Assembly (NCBI GenBank): GCA_024449915.1
Contig: JAMZAV010001062.1
Span: forward strand, 62,001 to 126,000
DNA: 64,000 nt
Origin: Sweltsa coloradensis
Lineage: Eukaryota; Arthropoda; Insecta; Plecoptera; Chloroperlidae
Direction: 5' to 3'
The notes below the pieces were generated by a model. That model was not told the DNA's origin. It saw nothing but the letters and a program-made list of their open reading frames with translations, and did no database searches. A program made the translations under genes and the position numbers. Of this stretch, positions 46,425 through 57,870 are shown one piece after another. Every line of letters begins with the position of its first letter. Position 1 is the first letter of the stretch.

Positions 46425-46600
46425 CATAGGTTCGATTCGATTCCACCACCGGCATTCTGACTGAAATAGTGTCTATAAACCAAACGCAAGGGATTGAGCC
46501 CACCTAGAAAAACCCTTGGTTATTTCCTCCCAAATACCCTCTAACCCTTAGACAGTTGTTCACATGAAGATCGCCACAAGAAAAGTCCCCGTAGCAAAGT
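46425..46600 (+). mobile_element. Possible SINE remnant related to family G
   Basis: ATAGGTTCGATTCGATTCC is B-box-like, then CTGACTGAAATAG and AAACGCAAGGGATTGAGCCC follow in the same order as in family G, but the 3' part diverges. A-box not seen. Confidence 0.4.
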
Positions 46601-46867
46601 CAGCTCTGTGGTCATCCCCTCTTTATCTGACCTCCGCAGAATGAATCTCCTGGTGTCAAACTCTGCGGGATAAATCAATGTTCTTTATGGCAGGTGCACC
46701 AATCAGAGGCGAGCCTTCAGGTAATGACGTCGCTATCAATCTCTCGCAGCTTGACGTCGGTTTAGCTAGCGGCTCTAACAGGCTCCCTGCAGACGCCGCC
46801 AGACATCAACAAGAGAGAGAGAGAGAGAACACGGACACTACGCCACTGTCACACCACTCTACAATAA

Positions 46868-46969
46868 CCAAGGTCTGGTTGATTCTCCTAGCGGAGAGTC
46901 GACGAACCGACGAACCTACAAGGTGAGTTAGACGAACCTCCGCTAGAGTGGAGATCAACCAGACCTTGG
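46868..46969. repeat. 102-bp hairpin element
   Basis: CCAAGGTCTGGTTGAT at the left is perfectly complementary to ATCAACCAGACCTTGG at the right. CTCCTAGCGGAG and CTCCGCTAG pair further in. The outer CCAAGGTC and inner CTCCTAGCGGAG also occur at the right end of the 4.65-kb block (28690-28754), so they may be one family of inverted-repeat elements. AAGGTGAGT in the loop resembles a splice donor but sits inside the hairpin. Confidence 0.7.
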
Positions 46970-47148
46970 GAATAACATGGTACCATTATTTTTATTATTT
47001 AATACAATTTAAAACAATTTAAAACAATACCTACGGGAGTGTTTCCCGATTAACCAAATTGAGAAAGAAATGGTACCATTAGTTTTATTAAATCCTTCTG
47101 TACTTCTAACCATGTATAATATTTTATTTTTATTTTTATTTATTTATT

Positions 47149-47470
47149 AAACGTCTATCCTATTCAGTTATAAAACTGATTTACAAAGGAGGACAACTAA
47201 ATAAATCTAATTGCATAGATGCAGACACAACAATGAACTACAGTTTAGTAAAATTTTTGAAAAAGTAACATTACAACAAAAATGCATTAAAACACAACAA
47301 TTTTTATAACAAATAAAAAGGATATCAAATGCAATAAATTAATGAATCAAATATAAAAAATATGTAGAAAAAAAAGGAAATTAAAAAAAAGAAAAAAGAA
47401 AAAAGAAAAAAGAAAAGAAAAAAAGAAAGATAAAGAAAGAAAAATATTAAAAAAGAAAAACGAAAAGAAA
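47149..47470 (+). repeat. Dispersed repeat family D, copy 2
   Basis: ACGTCTATCCTATTCAGTTA with a TAAAACTGATT hairpin, AAAGGAGGACAACTAAATAA, ATGCAGACACAACAATGAAC and a long GAAAAAAG stretch. Collinear with copies at 32205, 62581 and 63144. Preceded by a (TTTA) run. Confidence 0.75.
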
Positions 47471-49503
47471 AAATATTATATTATATAAAATATTCAATAT
47501 ATTATATTGAATACATCTGTTGTGTGGTTCACGATTGTATATTTTAATGTTATCTATACCTAGTATTCTATCATCAGGCAACAAAATCTTCTGATTTTCT
47601 ACGTATTACATGAAAATCGATGTGTGTAATGTATTGTTTATGTGTAAACTGTGTCCTTAAATTAAAGTTTAAATCAAATTTGCTACACAACTACTGAGTT
47701 AAATCTCTAAGGATCAATGCTATAATTAAGGTATTGTTTTGTGAGAAGCGACGAATGTGTATTTAAAGTAGGCCTACCTAACACTGCTCATGTTATTAGA
47801 CTATTGCATTGGGGTATGAGGGGGGGCAAGAGTAATATGGTTGGTATACTGTGATTTAATACCAACAATCGAATAATGACCTAACGGTTGACCAATTAAC
47901 CAACTAATGCAACCGCTACGCCACTGATATGCACTCATTACCCGACACTACGCCACTGGCACGTGCGTCATTTGAGCTGACGCTGCCAGATCAGCCCCAA
48001 ACAGATTGGACGTTGTCCAAAATCATTCTCCACCACATGCGTGAAACGAGTGCCCCCAGCCCCCCCCCCCCAACCCCTACTCTACTAGGGCAGTTTTTCA
48101 GGACCTGTTGGTGGAGTTGTAAAAGCATAAAGATAAATTATTTTTAAAACAAGAAACAGTTGGTACCACGTAGTAAAGCGAGTCTTTACTGAAGTCATCG
48201 ACTTGGTAATGATATCATAAACAAACTTTAAAATAAGATTTCAACAAGTTACAAACAATTAAAATGAGCTAACTCGGAAATATTGCCCTCGACGCTTAAA
48301 CGTTTTGATGTGTGTAACAAATGTAATGGTGTGGCGTTTAATATACATTTAATTGTGTGTATTTACGGCTGGATTTATCCAGGCACATTCATTGATACAA
48401 ACAACAAACACATTAATTTTGTGCAATGTTTTAGTTTTAACAAAGTCTGTGTTTGTTCACACAAATCATTTCACAGCAGAGAAATTAATACAACAACGGG
48501 AAACATTTAAAATCACTCAATTAAAACGATATATCCCCACAAAACTTGTTAAACGCCAATTTACAATATTTGCCAATTGTATCGTTCGTCCAAGCAAAAA
48601 GAAAACTGTTCGGCCATTTAATAAGAAACGCATAAAGGAATCTCTAAATAACAAGGTGATGATAATGATACATTCATTTTGCGGAATAAACGAGTTTTAT
48701 TAGATAGTCTACACAACAAGGAAATGTCATCCTCAATTGGAGCTATTATTCCAATTAAGATAAACTATTTGCTCAGCGTCTACGTAGTTTAAATCTTTGT
48801 TTCCACTTAAACAACAAACGAACAACAAGAAACAAACAAGAAACGCTCAAACATTGAACATTTAATTGAAGCCAACCAATCCTAGATATTCTTCGAAAGA
48901 ACAACAAACGGTAGAGTTTAGTTTCATCTTGTTAATTCAGAAGCTGCGAACGAGTTTCCGTTTGATTGTTTTCAGATCCAAACTCTCCTCGGAATAATTA
49001 CTAGAAGGCGAGGAGATGTTCACTCGCTCGTAAGACTTTGCAAGAACTCTTGATGCGAGCAGACCCGTCCTTATCGGATCTTATCAGCCAAGTCGAGCGA
49101 CGGGGGACGAGCGAAATCGTGCGGAAAATGGGAGACATTGAAAGTTGGGGCGTTTCCTAATTCCACTGGTTAATTGGTCGCCTCGTTATCATGTGCTTCA
49201 CTTGAATTCGACTCGTTTTACGAGTAAATGTTCTTTTTGCTTGGTTAATTTTACTCACTTGTTGAGGCCAACTTTTTAACACTACGAGATAAAAACTTAC
49301 GTGACACAAGCCATGGGTGCGAAGAAGGGAGCAAAGCCACAGAATCAACAGATTGTTGAAGAAAAACACACAGATTAAATCTCATCAATATTGTGACAGA
49401 GTACAGACCTATCTTATTTATTGATGGAACATTACCAGAGTGCCGTGTAGCGTGAGCCAATGAGTTCTGTGTTACAACAAGGGCGATTGTTATAGTTCCC
49501 ATC
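47471..49503. other. Unannotated stretch
   Basis: A C homopolymer lies near 48061. The 116-codon frame at 48353-48703 has a lysine/arginine-rich C-terminal half but no domain I recognise. TTGGTGGAGTTG at 48109 is a partial, probably chance, match to the dispersed motif. Confidence 0.4.
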
Positions 49504-52500
49504 ATTCCTTGTGAAACCCTTGCTGCCCCGGAGGATGACAAATGAAACCAGGGCGAGGAATTAACGCGAAGGTGTTGTAAAACAAAGACAACACAAACAA
49601 GCTCACTTGCAGGACTTCATCCTGTTAGACCGAGCCCCGCAGCCCTGACCCACTCAACACATGGCGGCCGGGTCATATATAGTACACACTATTCCTTGTG
49701 AAACCCTTGCTGCCCCGGAGGATGACAAATGAAACCAGGGCGAGGAATTAACGCGAAGGTGTTGTAAAACAAAGACAACACAAACAAGCTCACTTGCAGG
49801 ACTTCATCCTGTTAGACCGAGCCCCGCAGCCCTGACCCACTCAACACATGGCGGCCGGGTCATATGTAGTACACACTATTCCTTGTGAAACCCTTGCTGC
49901 CCCGGAGGATGACAAATGAAACCAGGGCGAGGAATTAACGCGAAGGTGTTGTAAAACAAAGACAACACAAACAAGCTCACTTGCAGGGCTTCATCCTGTT
50001 AGACCGAGCCCCGCAGCCCTGACCCACTCAACACATGGCGGCCGGGTCATATGTAGTACACACTATTCCTTGTGAAACCCTTGCTGCCCCGGAGGATGAC
50101 AAATGAAACCAGGGCGAGGAATTAACGCGAAGGTGTTGTAAAACAAAGACAACACAAACAAGCTCACTTGCAGGACTTCATCCTGTTAGACCGAGCCCCG
50201 CAGCGCTGACCTACTCAACACATGGCGGCCGGGTCATATGTAGTACACACTATTCCTTGTGAAACCCTTGCTGCCCCGGAGGATGACAAATGAAACCAGG
50301 GCGAGGAATTAACGCGAAGGTGTTGTAAAACAAAGACAACACAAACAAGCTCACTTGCAGGACTTCATCCTGTTAGACCGAGCCCCGCAGCGCTGACCCA
50401 CTCAAACACATGGCGGCCGGGTCATATGTAGTACACACTATTCCTTGTGAAACCCTTGCTGCCCGGAGGATGACAAATGAAAACCAGGGCGAGGAATTAA
50501 CGCGAAAGGTGTTGTAAAACAAAGACAACACAAAACAAGCTCACTTGCAGGACTTCATCCTGTTAGACCGAGCCCCGCAGCGCTGACCTACTCAACACAT
50601 GGCGGCCGGGTCATATATAGTACACACTATTCCTTGTGAAACCCTTGCTGCCCCGGAGGATGACAAATGAAAACCAGGGCGAGGAATTAACGCGAAGGTG
50701 TTGTAAAACAAAGACAACACAAACAAGCTCACTTGCAGGACTTCATCCTGTTAGACCGAGCCCCGCAGCGCTGACCCACTCAACACATGGCGGCCGGGTC
50801 ATATATAGTACACACTATTCCTTGTGGAACCCTTGCTGCCCCGGAGGATGACAAATGAAACCAGGGCGAGGAATTAACGCGAAGGTGTTGTAAAACAAAG
50901 ACAACACAAACAAGCTCACTTGCAGGACTTCATCCTGTTAGACCGAGCCCGCAGCCCTGACCCACTCAACACATGGCGGCCGGGTCATATGTAGTCACAA
51001 CTATTCCTTGTGAAACCCTTGCTGCCCCGGAGGATGACAAATGAAACCAGGGCGAGGAATTAACGCGAAGGTGTTGTAAAACAAAGACAACACAAACAAG
51101 CTCACTTGCAGGACTTCATCCTGTTAGACCGAGCCCCGCAGCCCTGACCCACTCAACACATGGCGGCCGGGTCATATATAGTACACACTATTCCTTGTGA
51201 AACCCTTGCTGCCCCGGAGATGACAAATGAAACCAGGGCGAGGAATTAACGCGAAGGTGTTGTAAAACAAAGACAACACAAACAAGCTCACTTGCAGGAC
51301 TTCATCCTGTTAGACCGAGCCCCGCAGCGCTGACCCACTCAACACATGGCGGCCGGGTCATATGTAGTACACACTATTCCTTGTGAAACCCTTGCTGCCC
51401 CGGAGGATGACAAATGAAACCAGGGCGAGGAATTAACGCGAAGGTGTTGTAAAACAAAGACAACACAAACAAGCTCACTTGCAGGACTTCATCCTGTTAG
51501 ACCGAGCCCCGCAGCCCTGACCCACTCAACACATGGCGGCCGGGTCATATGTAGTACACACTATTCCTTGTGAAACCCTTGCTGCCCCGGAGGATGACAA
51601 ATGAAACCAGGGCGAGGAATTAACGCGAAGGTGTTGTAAAACAAAGACAACACAAACAAGCTCACTTGCAGGACTTCATCCTGTTAGACCGAGCCCCGCA
51701 GCCCTGACCCACTCAACACATGGCGGCCGGGTCATATGTAGTACACACTATTCCTTGTGAAACCCTTGCTGCCCCGGAGGATGACAAATGAAACCAGGGC
51801 GAGGAATTAACGCGAAGGTGTTGTAAAACAAAGACAACACAAACAAGCTCACTTGCAGGACTTCATCCTGTTAGACCGAGCCCCGCAGCCCTGACCCACT
51901 CAACACATGGCGGCCGGGTCATATGTAGTACACACTATTCCTTGTGAAACCCTTGCTGCCCCGGAGGATGACAAATGAAACCAGGGCGAGGAATTAACGC
52001 GAAGGTGTTGTAAAACAAAGACAACACAAACAAGCTCACTTGCAGGACTTCATCCTGTTAGACCGAGCCCCGCAGCCCTGACCCACTCAACACATGGCGG
52101 CCGGGTCATATGTAGTACACACTATTCCTTGTGAAACCCTTGCTGCCCGGAGGATGACAAATGAAACCAGGGCGAGGAATTAACGCGAAGGTGTTGTAAA
52201 ACAAAGACAACACAAACAAGCTCACTTGCAGGACTTCATCCTGTTAGACCGAGCCCCGCAGCCCTGACCCACTCAACACATGGCGGCCGGGTCATATGTA
52301 GTACACACTATTCCTTGTGAAACCCTTGCTGCCCCGGAGGATGACAAATGAAACCAGGGCGAGGAATTAACGCGAAGGTGTTGTAAAACAAAGACAACAC
52401 AAACAAGCTCACTTGCAGGACTTCATCCTGTTAGACCGAGCCCCGCAGCGCTGACCCACTCAACACATGGCGGCCGGGTCATATGTAGTACACACTATTC

Positions 52501-53802
52501 CTTGTGAAACCCTTGCTGCCCGGAGGATGACAAATGAAACCAGGGCGAGGAATTAACGCGAAGGTGTTGTAAACAAAGACAACACAAACAAGCTCACTTG
52601 CAGGACTTCATCCTGTTAGACCGAGCCCCGCAGCCCTGACCCACTCAACACATGGCGGCCGGGTCATATGTAGTACACACTATTCCTTGTGAAACCCTTG
52701 CTGCCCCGGAGGATGACAAATGAAACCAGGGCGAGGAATTAACGCGAAGGTGTTGTAAAACAAAGACAACACAAACAAGCTCACTTGCAGGACTTCATCC
52801 TGTTAGACCGAGCCCCGCAGCCCTGACCCACTCAACACATGGCGGCCGGGTCATATGTAGTACACACTATTCCTTGTGAAACCCTTGCTGCCCCGGAGGA
52901 TGACAAATGAAACCAGGGCGAGGAATTAACGCGAAGGTGTTGTAAAACAAAGACAACACAAACAAGCTCACTTGCAGGACTTCATCCTGTTAGACCGAGC
53001 CCCGCAGCGCTGACCCACTCAACACATGGCGGCCGGGTCATATGTAGTACACACTATTCCTTGTGAAACCCTTGCTGCCCCGGAGGATGACAAATGAAAC
53101 CAGGGCGAGGAATTAACGCGAAGGTGTTGTAAAACAAAGACAACACAAAACAAGCTCACTTGCAGGACTTCATCCTGTTAGACCGAGCCCCGCAGCGCTG
53201 ACCCACTCAACACATGGCGGCCGGGTCATATGTAGTACACACTATTCCTTGTGAAACCCTTGCTGCCCCGGAGGATGACAAATGAAACCAGGGCGAGGAA
53301 TTAACGCGAAGGTGTTGTAAAACAAAGACAACACAAACAAGCTCACTTGCAGGACTTCATCCTGTTAGACCGAGCCCCGCAGCGCTGACCTACTCAACAC
53401 ATGGCGGCCGGGTCATATGTAGTACACACTATTCCTTGTGAAACCCTTGCTGCCCCGGAGGATGACAAATGAAACCAGGGCGAGGAATTAACGCGAAGGT
53501 GTTGTAAAAACAAGACAAACACAAACAAGCTCACTTGCAGGACTTCATCCTGTTAGACCGAGCCCCGCAGCCCTGACCCACTCAACACATGGCGGCCGGG
53601 TCATATGTAGTACACACTATTCCTTGTGAAACCCTTGCTGCCCCGGAGGATGACAAATGAAACCAGGGCGAGGAATTAACGCGAAGGTGTTGTAAAACAA
53701 AGACAACACAAACAAGCTCACTTGCAGGACTTCATCCTGTTAGACCAAGCCCCGCAGCCCTGACCTACTCAACACATGGCGGCCGGGTCATATGTAGTAC
53801 AC
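49504..53802. repeat. 187-bp satellite array, 23 units
   Basis: Units start ATTCCTTGTGAAACCCTTGC at 49504, 49691, 49878, 50065 and then every 187 bp. Each contains TGCCCCGGAGGATGACAAAT, CCAGGGCGAGGAATTAACGC, GTTGTAAAACAAAGACAACA, GCAGGACTTCATCCTGTTAG, CGAGCCCCGCAG and ATGGCGGCCGGGTCATATGT. Total length is 23 units almost exactly. Identity is near-perfect, with a few diagnostic variants (CCCTGAC/GCGCTGAC, CCCACTC/CCTACTC, CATATGTAG/CATATATAG). GC is clearly above the flanks. It shares no sequence with the 268-bp satellite beyond a trivial CCGGGTC. Confidence 0.97.
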
Positions 53803-54368
53803 ATTTATAAAGTAACAGAGAAACTATTGGGTCCACCATTACCCCATCGACAAAAATCTCCAATAAGAAATAACACACAAACTTTATACCCGTGACCTTG
53901 GAGAATTTTGTTCAAAAAAATATTGGCCATCATTGACATACTCGATTACCTTTTCTGTAAATCCACTATTTTTTGTTTCGAAATTTGGGCAAGTGGTTCG
54001 GTCAAAATATGCTAATTACGAAGAAGGGGTGTGATTTTTGAATGCATATATTTGCATGTATATTTGTGCAGAGTTACAATATACAATACACAATACAATT
54101 TTCTAAATTCCTATTTTATATTGGTTTAATACTCTAGTATGTATGTGGAAGAAAAAATAAAAATGTTGAAGCCGATTTAAGAATTTCACCAATACGCAAA
54201 TTTTCGCAAATTTCAGGATGAAAACGCTTTAAAAATTCGTGACAAATCACAGGTACAATTTATAAAAATAGAATTGTCATTTTAGTGAAGCATTTTAGCA
54301 GCAGATTATGTGGTAAAAATATTTTTGATGTAACAGCCCCTTGAAACGCACCTCGTATTTTAACTCGA
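53803..54368. other. Unannotated AT-rich stretch
   Basis: No gene or repeat recognised between the 187-bp array and the next motif copy. Confidence 0.4.
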
Positions 54369-54388
54369 GACCCGGCACCTCCACCAAG
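54369..54388 (-). other. tRNA-Ala 3'-end complement motif (PBS-like), dispersed copy 10
   Basis: The minus strand reads CTTGGTGGAGGTGCCGGGTC then TCGAGTTAAAATAC. The TCGAGT..AA.AT downstream loosely resembles the satellite's CCGAGTATAATAT. Confidence 0.6.
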
Positions 54389-54542
54389 TTTGTAAATAAT
54401 CAAGCAGAACCTCAATGCTTTGAGTAACAGCTATGCTTGTTTGATGTTTTATCCGTGGACAGACAAAGCCTCCTGTAACATGTTCAGTTCTATTGATTGT
54501 CCATCACTAAAATGCACTTCTTTTCAGGTTCTCTTCTTTTCT

Positions 54543-55120
54543 TCAACGCTTTTTTTTAGTCGCGTTGATGGATGAGCTTTTTTGTACGTTTTTAGTTTGC
54601 GTGGGATCTCTTTATTTTTTAAAGTGCTTTTTGAATGCATTGTAGGTGATTGTTGTCAAGTTTCTATTGTTACTTGTTAATTGTTATTATATACATAAAA
54701 AAAACTTATATTTAAACCTTTATTTTTATAGATTCTGGCTAACTTTTTCAACCTTTTCTTTCAAAAAGAACTACATCACCATAACCTTACTGTCCATGTG
54801 AAATATGAACGTTGTAGCCCCACCCGTTTGGTCAGAATTGGCCCAAATGTCACGAAAATATCGCACTACAAATCGGAAAAAATCGTAAAAGTACAATATT
54901 CATGAGAAATATTTCTTCGATTGTACCCAAAAAACGTGGCAGGTCTAAGTTTAGAAATTTCAAAGGTCCTCTCCAATTTTCATCAAGATCGCACATGCCG
55001 TTTGCCCGGTAGAGTGCAAACAAACAGACAAAAATACAAATACAAAAAAAAAAAAAAAAAACACCCGAGCTAATATTTTGGGGGGTCAGTGAAACTGAAC
55101 TCTTCGCTTCACTCATTCAA
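54543..55120 (-). mobile_element. Helitron-like non-autonomous element, subfamily A-related, copy 5
   Basis: The minus strand starts at 55120 with TTGAATGAGTGAAGCGAAGA. It contains CTACCGGGCAAACGGCATGT, one GACCAAACGGGTGGGGC unit and CAATCACCTACAATGCATTC, and ends GCTCATCCATCAACGCGACT followed by an A run and GCGTTG. The hairpin arms CAACGC/GCGTTG pair over 6 bp. The CTAG terminus is missing. Confidence 0.6.
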
Positions 55121-57113
55121 TTTCCCAAGTTTAAATAACGTTCAGGTGCATAGTGCCGCTCTTCTTACTCTAAAGTTAGACCTACGTAATTTAAATCACA
55201 AATTAAACTAATAAAACCCTCATCACGATCAAACCGCGGTTGTAACCTTGTCGTACGGAAATCTTATGCGGCCCACAACCTCTTTACACTTTACCATCCA
55301 ATATGGCTGCGTTCCTTGTTACCTATGAATTTCCACTTTATATTCATAGATCGGATTGTCACCGAGAAACAAGGTCACCACAGGAAGGTGGTTACGAAAC
55401 AGAACCTTCTGTGACGGGCTCAGATCGAGCGACACAATGAAAAACGTGAATAAACCGATTACAAAATGCAGACGACGCAAACAAGAAAGTTAAGATTAGT
55501 TTTTAATTACAAATTACGCCCTGATGCTGCTAACCTTGGATATTATATACGTGAGTGGCGTACTTGACGAAGCGGACTTGATCGCCTCCCTATGTGAATC
55601 TAGCCACGCTTCACTCGCTGGCTTCGTCGAGCGCGAGTCCGCGTTCACAGTTTGCTAACCAGCCAACCGTTCGAGCCCACTTTGATTCAGGCCTTATCAT
55701 TTCGTGTCCAAATTACCATAATCAGTCATTAGTGCTGACAGCGTCGACGTTCGGAAATTGATTGCATCGGCTAAAACTCGAGGGGAGTTTAGGAACAAAT
55801 ATTATACCCAATAACAGAAGTGATATTGAGCGGTCATGCCCCGAGGTATTATGTTTCAATATTATTTTACAGGAATTAAAAAACATTCCATTTAATACTT
55901 ATTTTCAACATCGTGACGAAATACACACAATATTAATTAAACGCGAAATCAAACACGGTAATTTAATAGTTGCTGCAGCTACCAACGTATTATGACAAAT
56001 CAAAACATAACTAACACTACAAAATCTGTATTTAATTCATATTCAAAATTGTTGTAGTTCTTAGATATGTGTCATTAAGGTTTACAAAAAAATTGTAAGA
56101 GCCCATATTATTATTACAAGAAGATGCATAAAATCTGAACGATAAAGAAGTAACTTTTGTTATACTTTTGATATAATGTAGGCAAGTGAACATTCAATAA
56201 ACTTTTGTGGACATGGTAAGAAAGATGATGATTATTTTTGCTGTTGTGTTTTTCTGCCTCTTTATTAATGCAATAATGCTAACCGAGACCGAAAAGGTAC
56301 AAACTAAGGTACTAACAAACCGGCTGTTACCGGGAACTCAACACATGACTTGCTCACTCGTATAACAACGATTTTGGCGAATTCCTAGTTAACATAATGA
56401 AACTATGCATCAACTGCAGCTTTTTGACGTCATTAGTTCAGACCGTCCTCATTAATAATACATCATTAATCATTACTGACACTACTGACCAACATTCCGG
56501 TTGTGTGACCACAAACGAATCCAGCACACTATGATTATACAATAATGACACGACATTAATCAATAACTATTTGCAGTATTAAAAAACTAATAGTCCGAGC
56601 CATTAGCAATGCACGGCAGACAGCTACATGTCGCTTGGTATTGATAAACGCACCGAGAGTCCCCGGCAAGAGTAGCATAGTTCACACGCGCAGGCTAATG
56701 TGTGTACTCGCTCTTCAAGCAATGATTTAATTTACTAAGAAACTTTTAGTAATACAATGTTCTGTATCGTACATAATAATATCGCATTTAAAATATTATA
56801 TCTCTATCACAGCAATCTCCATAGACTGATTGTAGCAATTAATACAAATAAATACAAAAAATACTTATATAACAACAAATATTTTGTTCCTGGCAGAAAG
56901 GTGAAAGAATCAATAAAAAGCCTGTGATTTCTATGTGATTTAAAAAATTAAAATATGCTACAATACAGGGAATTACATCAATTGTATCAATTATTATTAC
57001 AGACAGTTGTGAACACCTATTACTTATGACTGCAGGAATACGATTATACCAAATATCAAAACAGAAAGGTTTAATTAACTTTATTAATCCATCAAAAACT
57101 GTAATGAAAGTTA
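55121..57113. other. Unannotated stretch
   Basis: AT-rich. GC-richer patches at 55240-55330 and 55560-55660 lack motifs that would support a gene. No frame with a recognisable domain. Confidence 0.4.
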
Positions 57114-57553
57114 CTAGGAAAACGCTTAAGTACCGCCGCGTTGATGGATGAGCGTAATTTTTTAAAAACGAAAAAGCGTAAAATTGCGATTAAAAATAGT
57201 TTTTCGATCACGCTCAAATTTCACACGAATATAATAATTCATAAAATTAAAGTTTTGTGAAAAAATCATTACAATCGGATAAAGCATGTAGGTGTTATAA
57301 GTCGAATAATTTTTTTAAAAATCGAAAAAAAATCGTAAAATTGCGATTTTTACAAGAAATAATTTTTTGATTGCGCTCAAAAACGTGGCAACTCTAAGTT
57401 TAGAGATTTCGAAGGCCTCCATAAAATTTCATCGCAATCGAAGTATTGGTGTAGCCGGGATCGTGTTAACAGACACACAAAAATACAAAAAAAAAACATT
57501 CCGGATTTTTTTCTCCAGTGTTGTAGAATGGAATCTTCGCTTCGCTCATCCAA
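57114..57553 (-). mobile_element. Helitron-like non-autonomous element, subfamily B, copy 3
   Basis: The minus strand starts TTGGATGAGCGAAGCGAAGA without the extra GTAGCGAGC units of copies 1 and 2, then TTCCATTCTACAACACTGG and CCGGAATG. It ends GCTCATCCATCAACGC, GGCGGTACTTAA, GCGTT, TTC, CTAG, with T in the flank. Only one internal unit, so it is shorter. Confidence 0.65.
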
Positions 57554-57697
57554 CAATAGGCACTCTAAAGTTTAAAGTCCAAAAGTGGATTTTTATTTTA
57601 ACGAAATCAGAACATTTGTATGCCATCGCAAATTGTCGAATTGTAACCAAACGCAATGTGATGTTAAAAGTATTATAATGATTTTTCGTATGAGCTC

Positions 57698-57870
57698 GAT
57701 GCCCAGGGTGCAATGCATGCCCCTCTTCAGGTGTCTATAGCTAGCTAGTTGGACAATTGTGAAGGGATGTCCGAGGGCTGTTGAAGAGTACTCAATCTCT
57801 TAGAAAACCTCGGAAAACCCTTCAGTCAGGATTTCCGGTCTCGACGGGATTTTATCCCGGAACTGTCGGT
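57698..57870 (-). mobile_element. tRNA-derived SINE remnant, family G, copy 2
   Basis: The minus strand shows CCGGGATAAAATCCCGTCGA, GACCGGAAATCCTGACTGAA, GGGTTTTCCGAGGTTTTC, AAGAGATTGAGTACTC, CCCTCGGACATCCCTTCACA and AGAGGGGCATGCATTGCACC, matching 63600-63790 in order. Confidence 0.7.

Noticed and set aside
46690..46926. Promoter plus first exon: CACCAATCAGAGGCG (CCAAT-like), TGACGTCG, and CAAGGTGAGT donor at 46919
   Set aside because: The donor lies in the loop of a 102-bp transposon-like hairpin, and the 82-codon frame includes a GA-repeat and part of that hairpin. Too weak without transcripts.
48109..48120. Eleventh dispersed copy of the tRNA-Ala-complement motif
   Set aside because: Only TTGGTGGAG matches before divergence; not distinguishable from chance.
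49504..53802. CRISPR-like array of direct repeats
   Set aside because: Units are contiguous without spacers, the unit is 187 bp, and the context is eukaryotic. This is a satellite.
11422..55116. Repeated frames starting MSEAK... at 11422-11706 and 54850-55116 that resemble each other
   Set aside because: They arise because both lie over the conserved 5' end of the same Helitron-like element. Frames are not kept in the other copies and no protein domain is visible.
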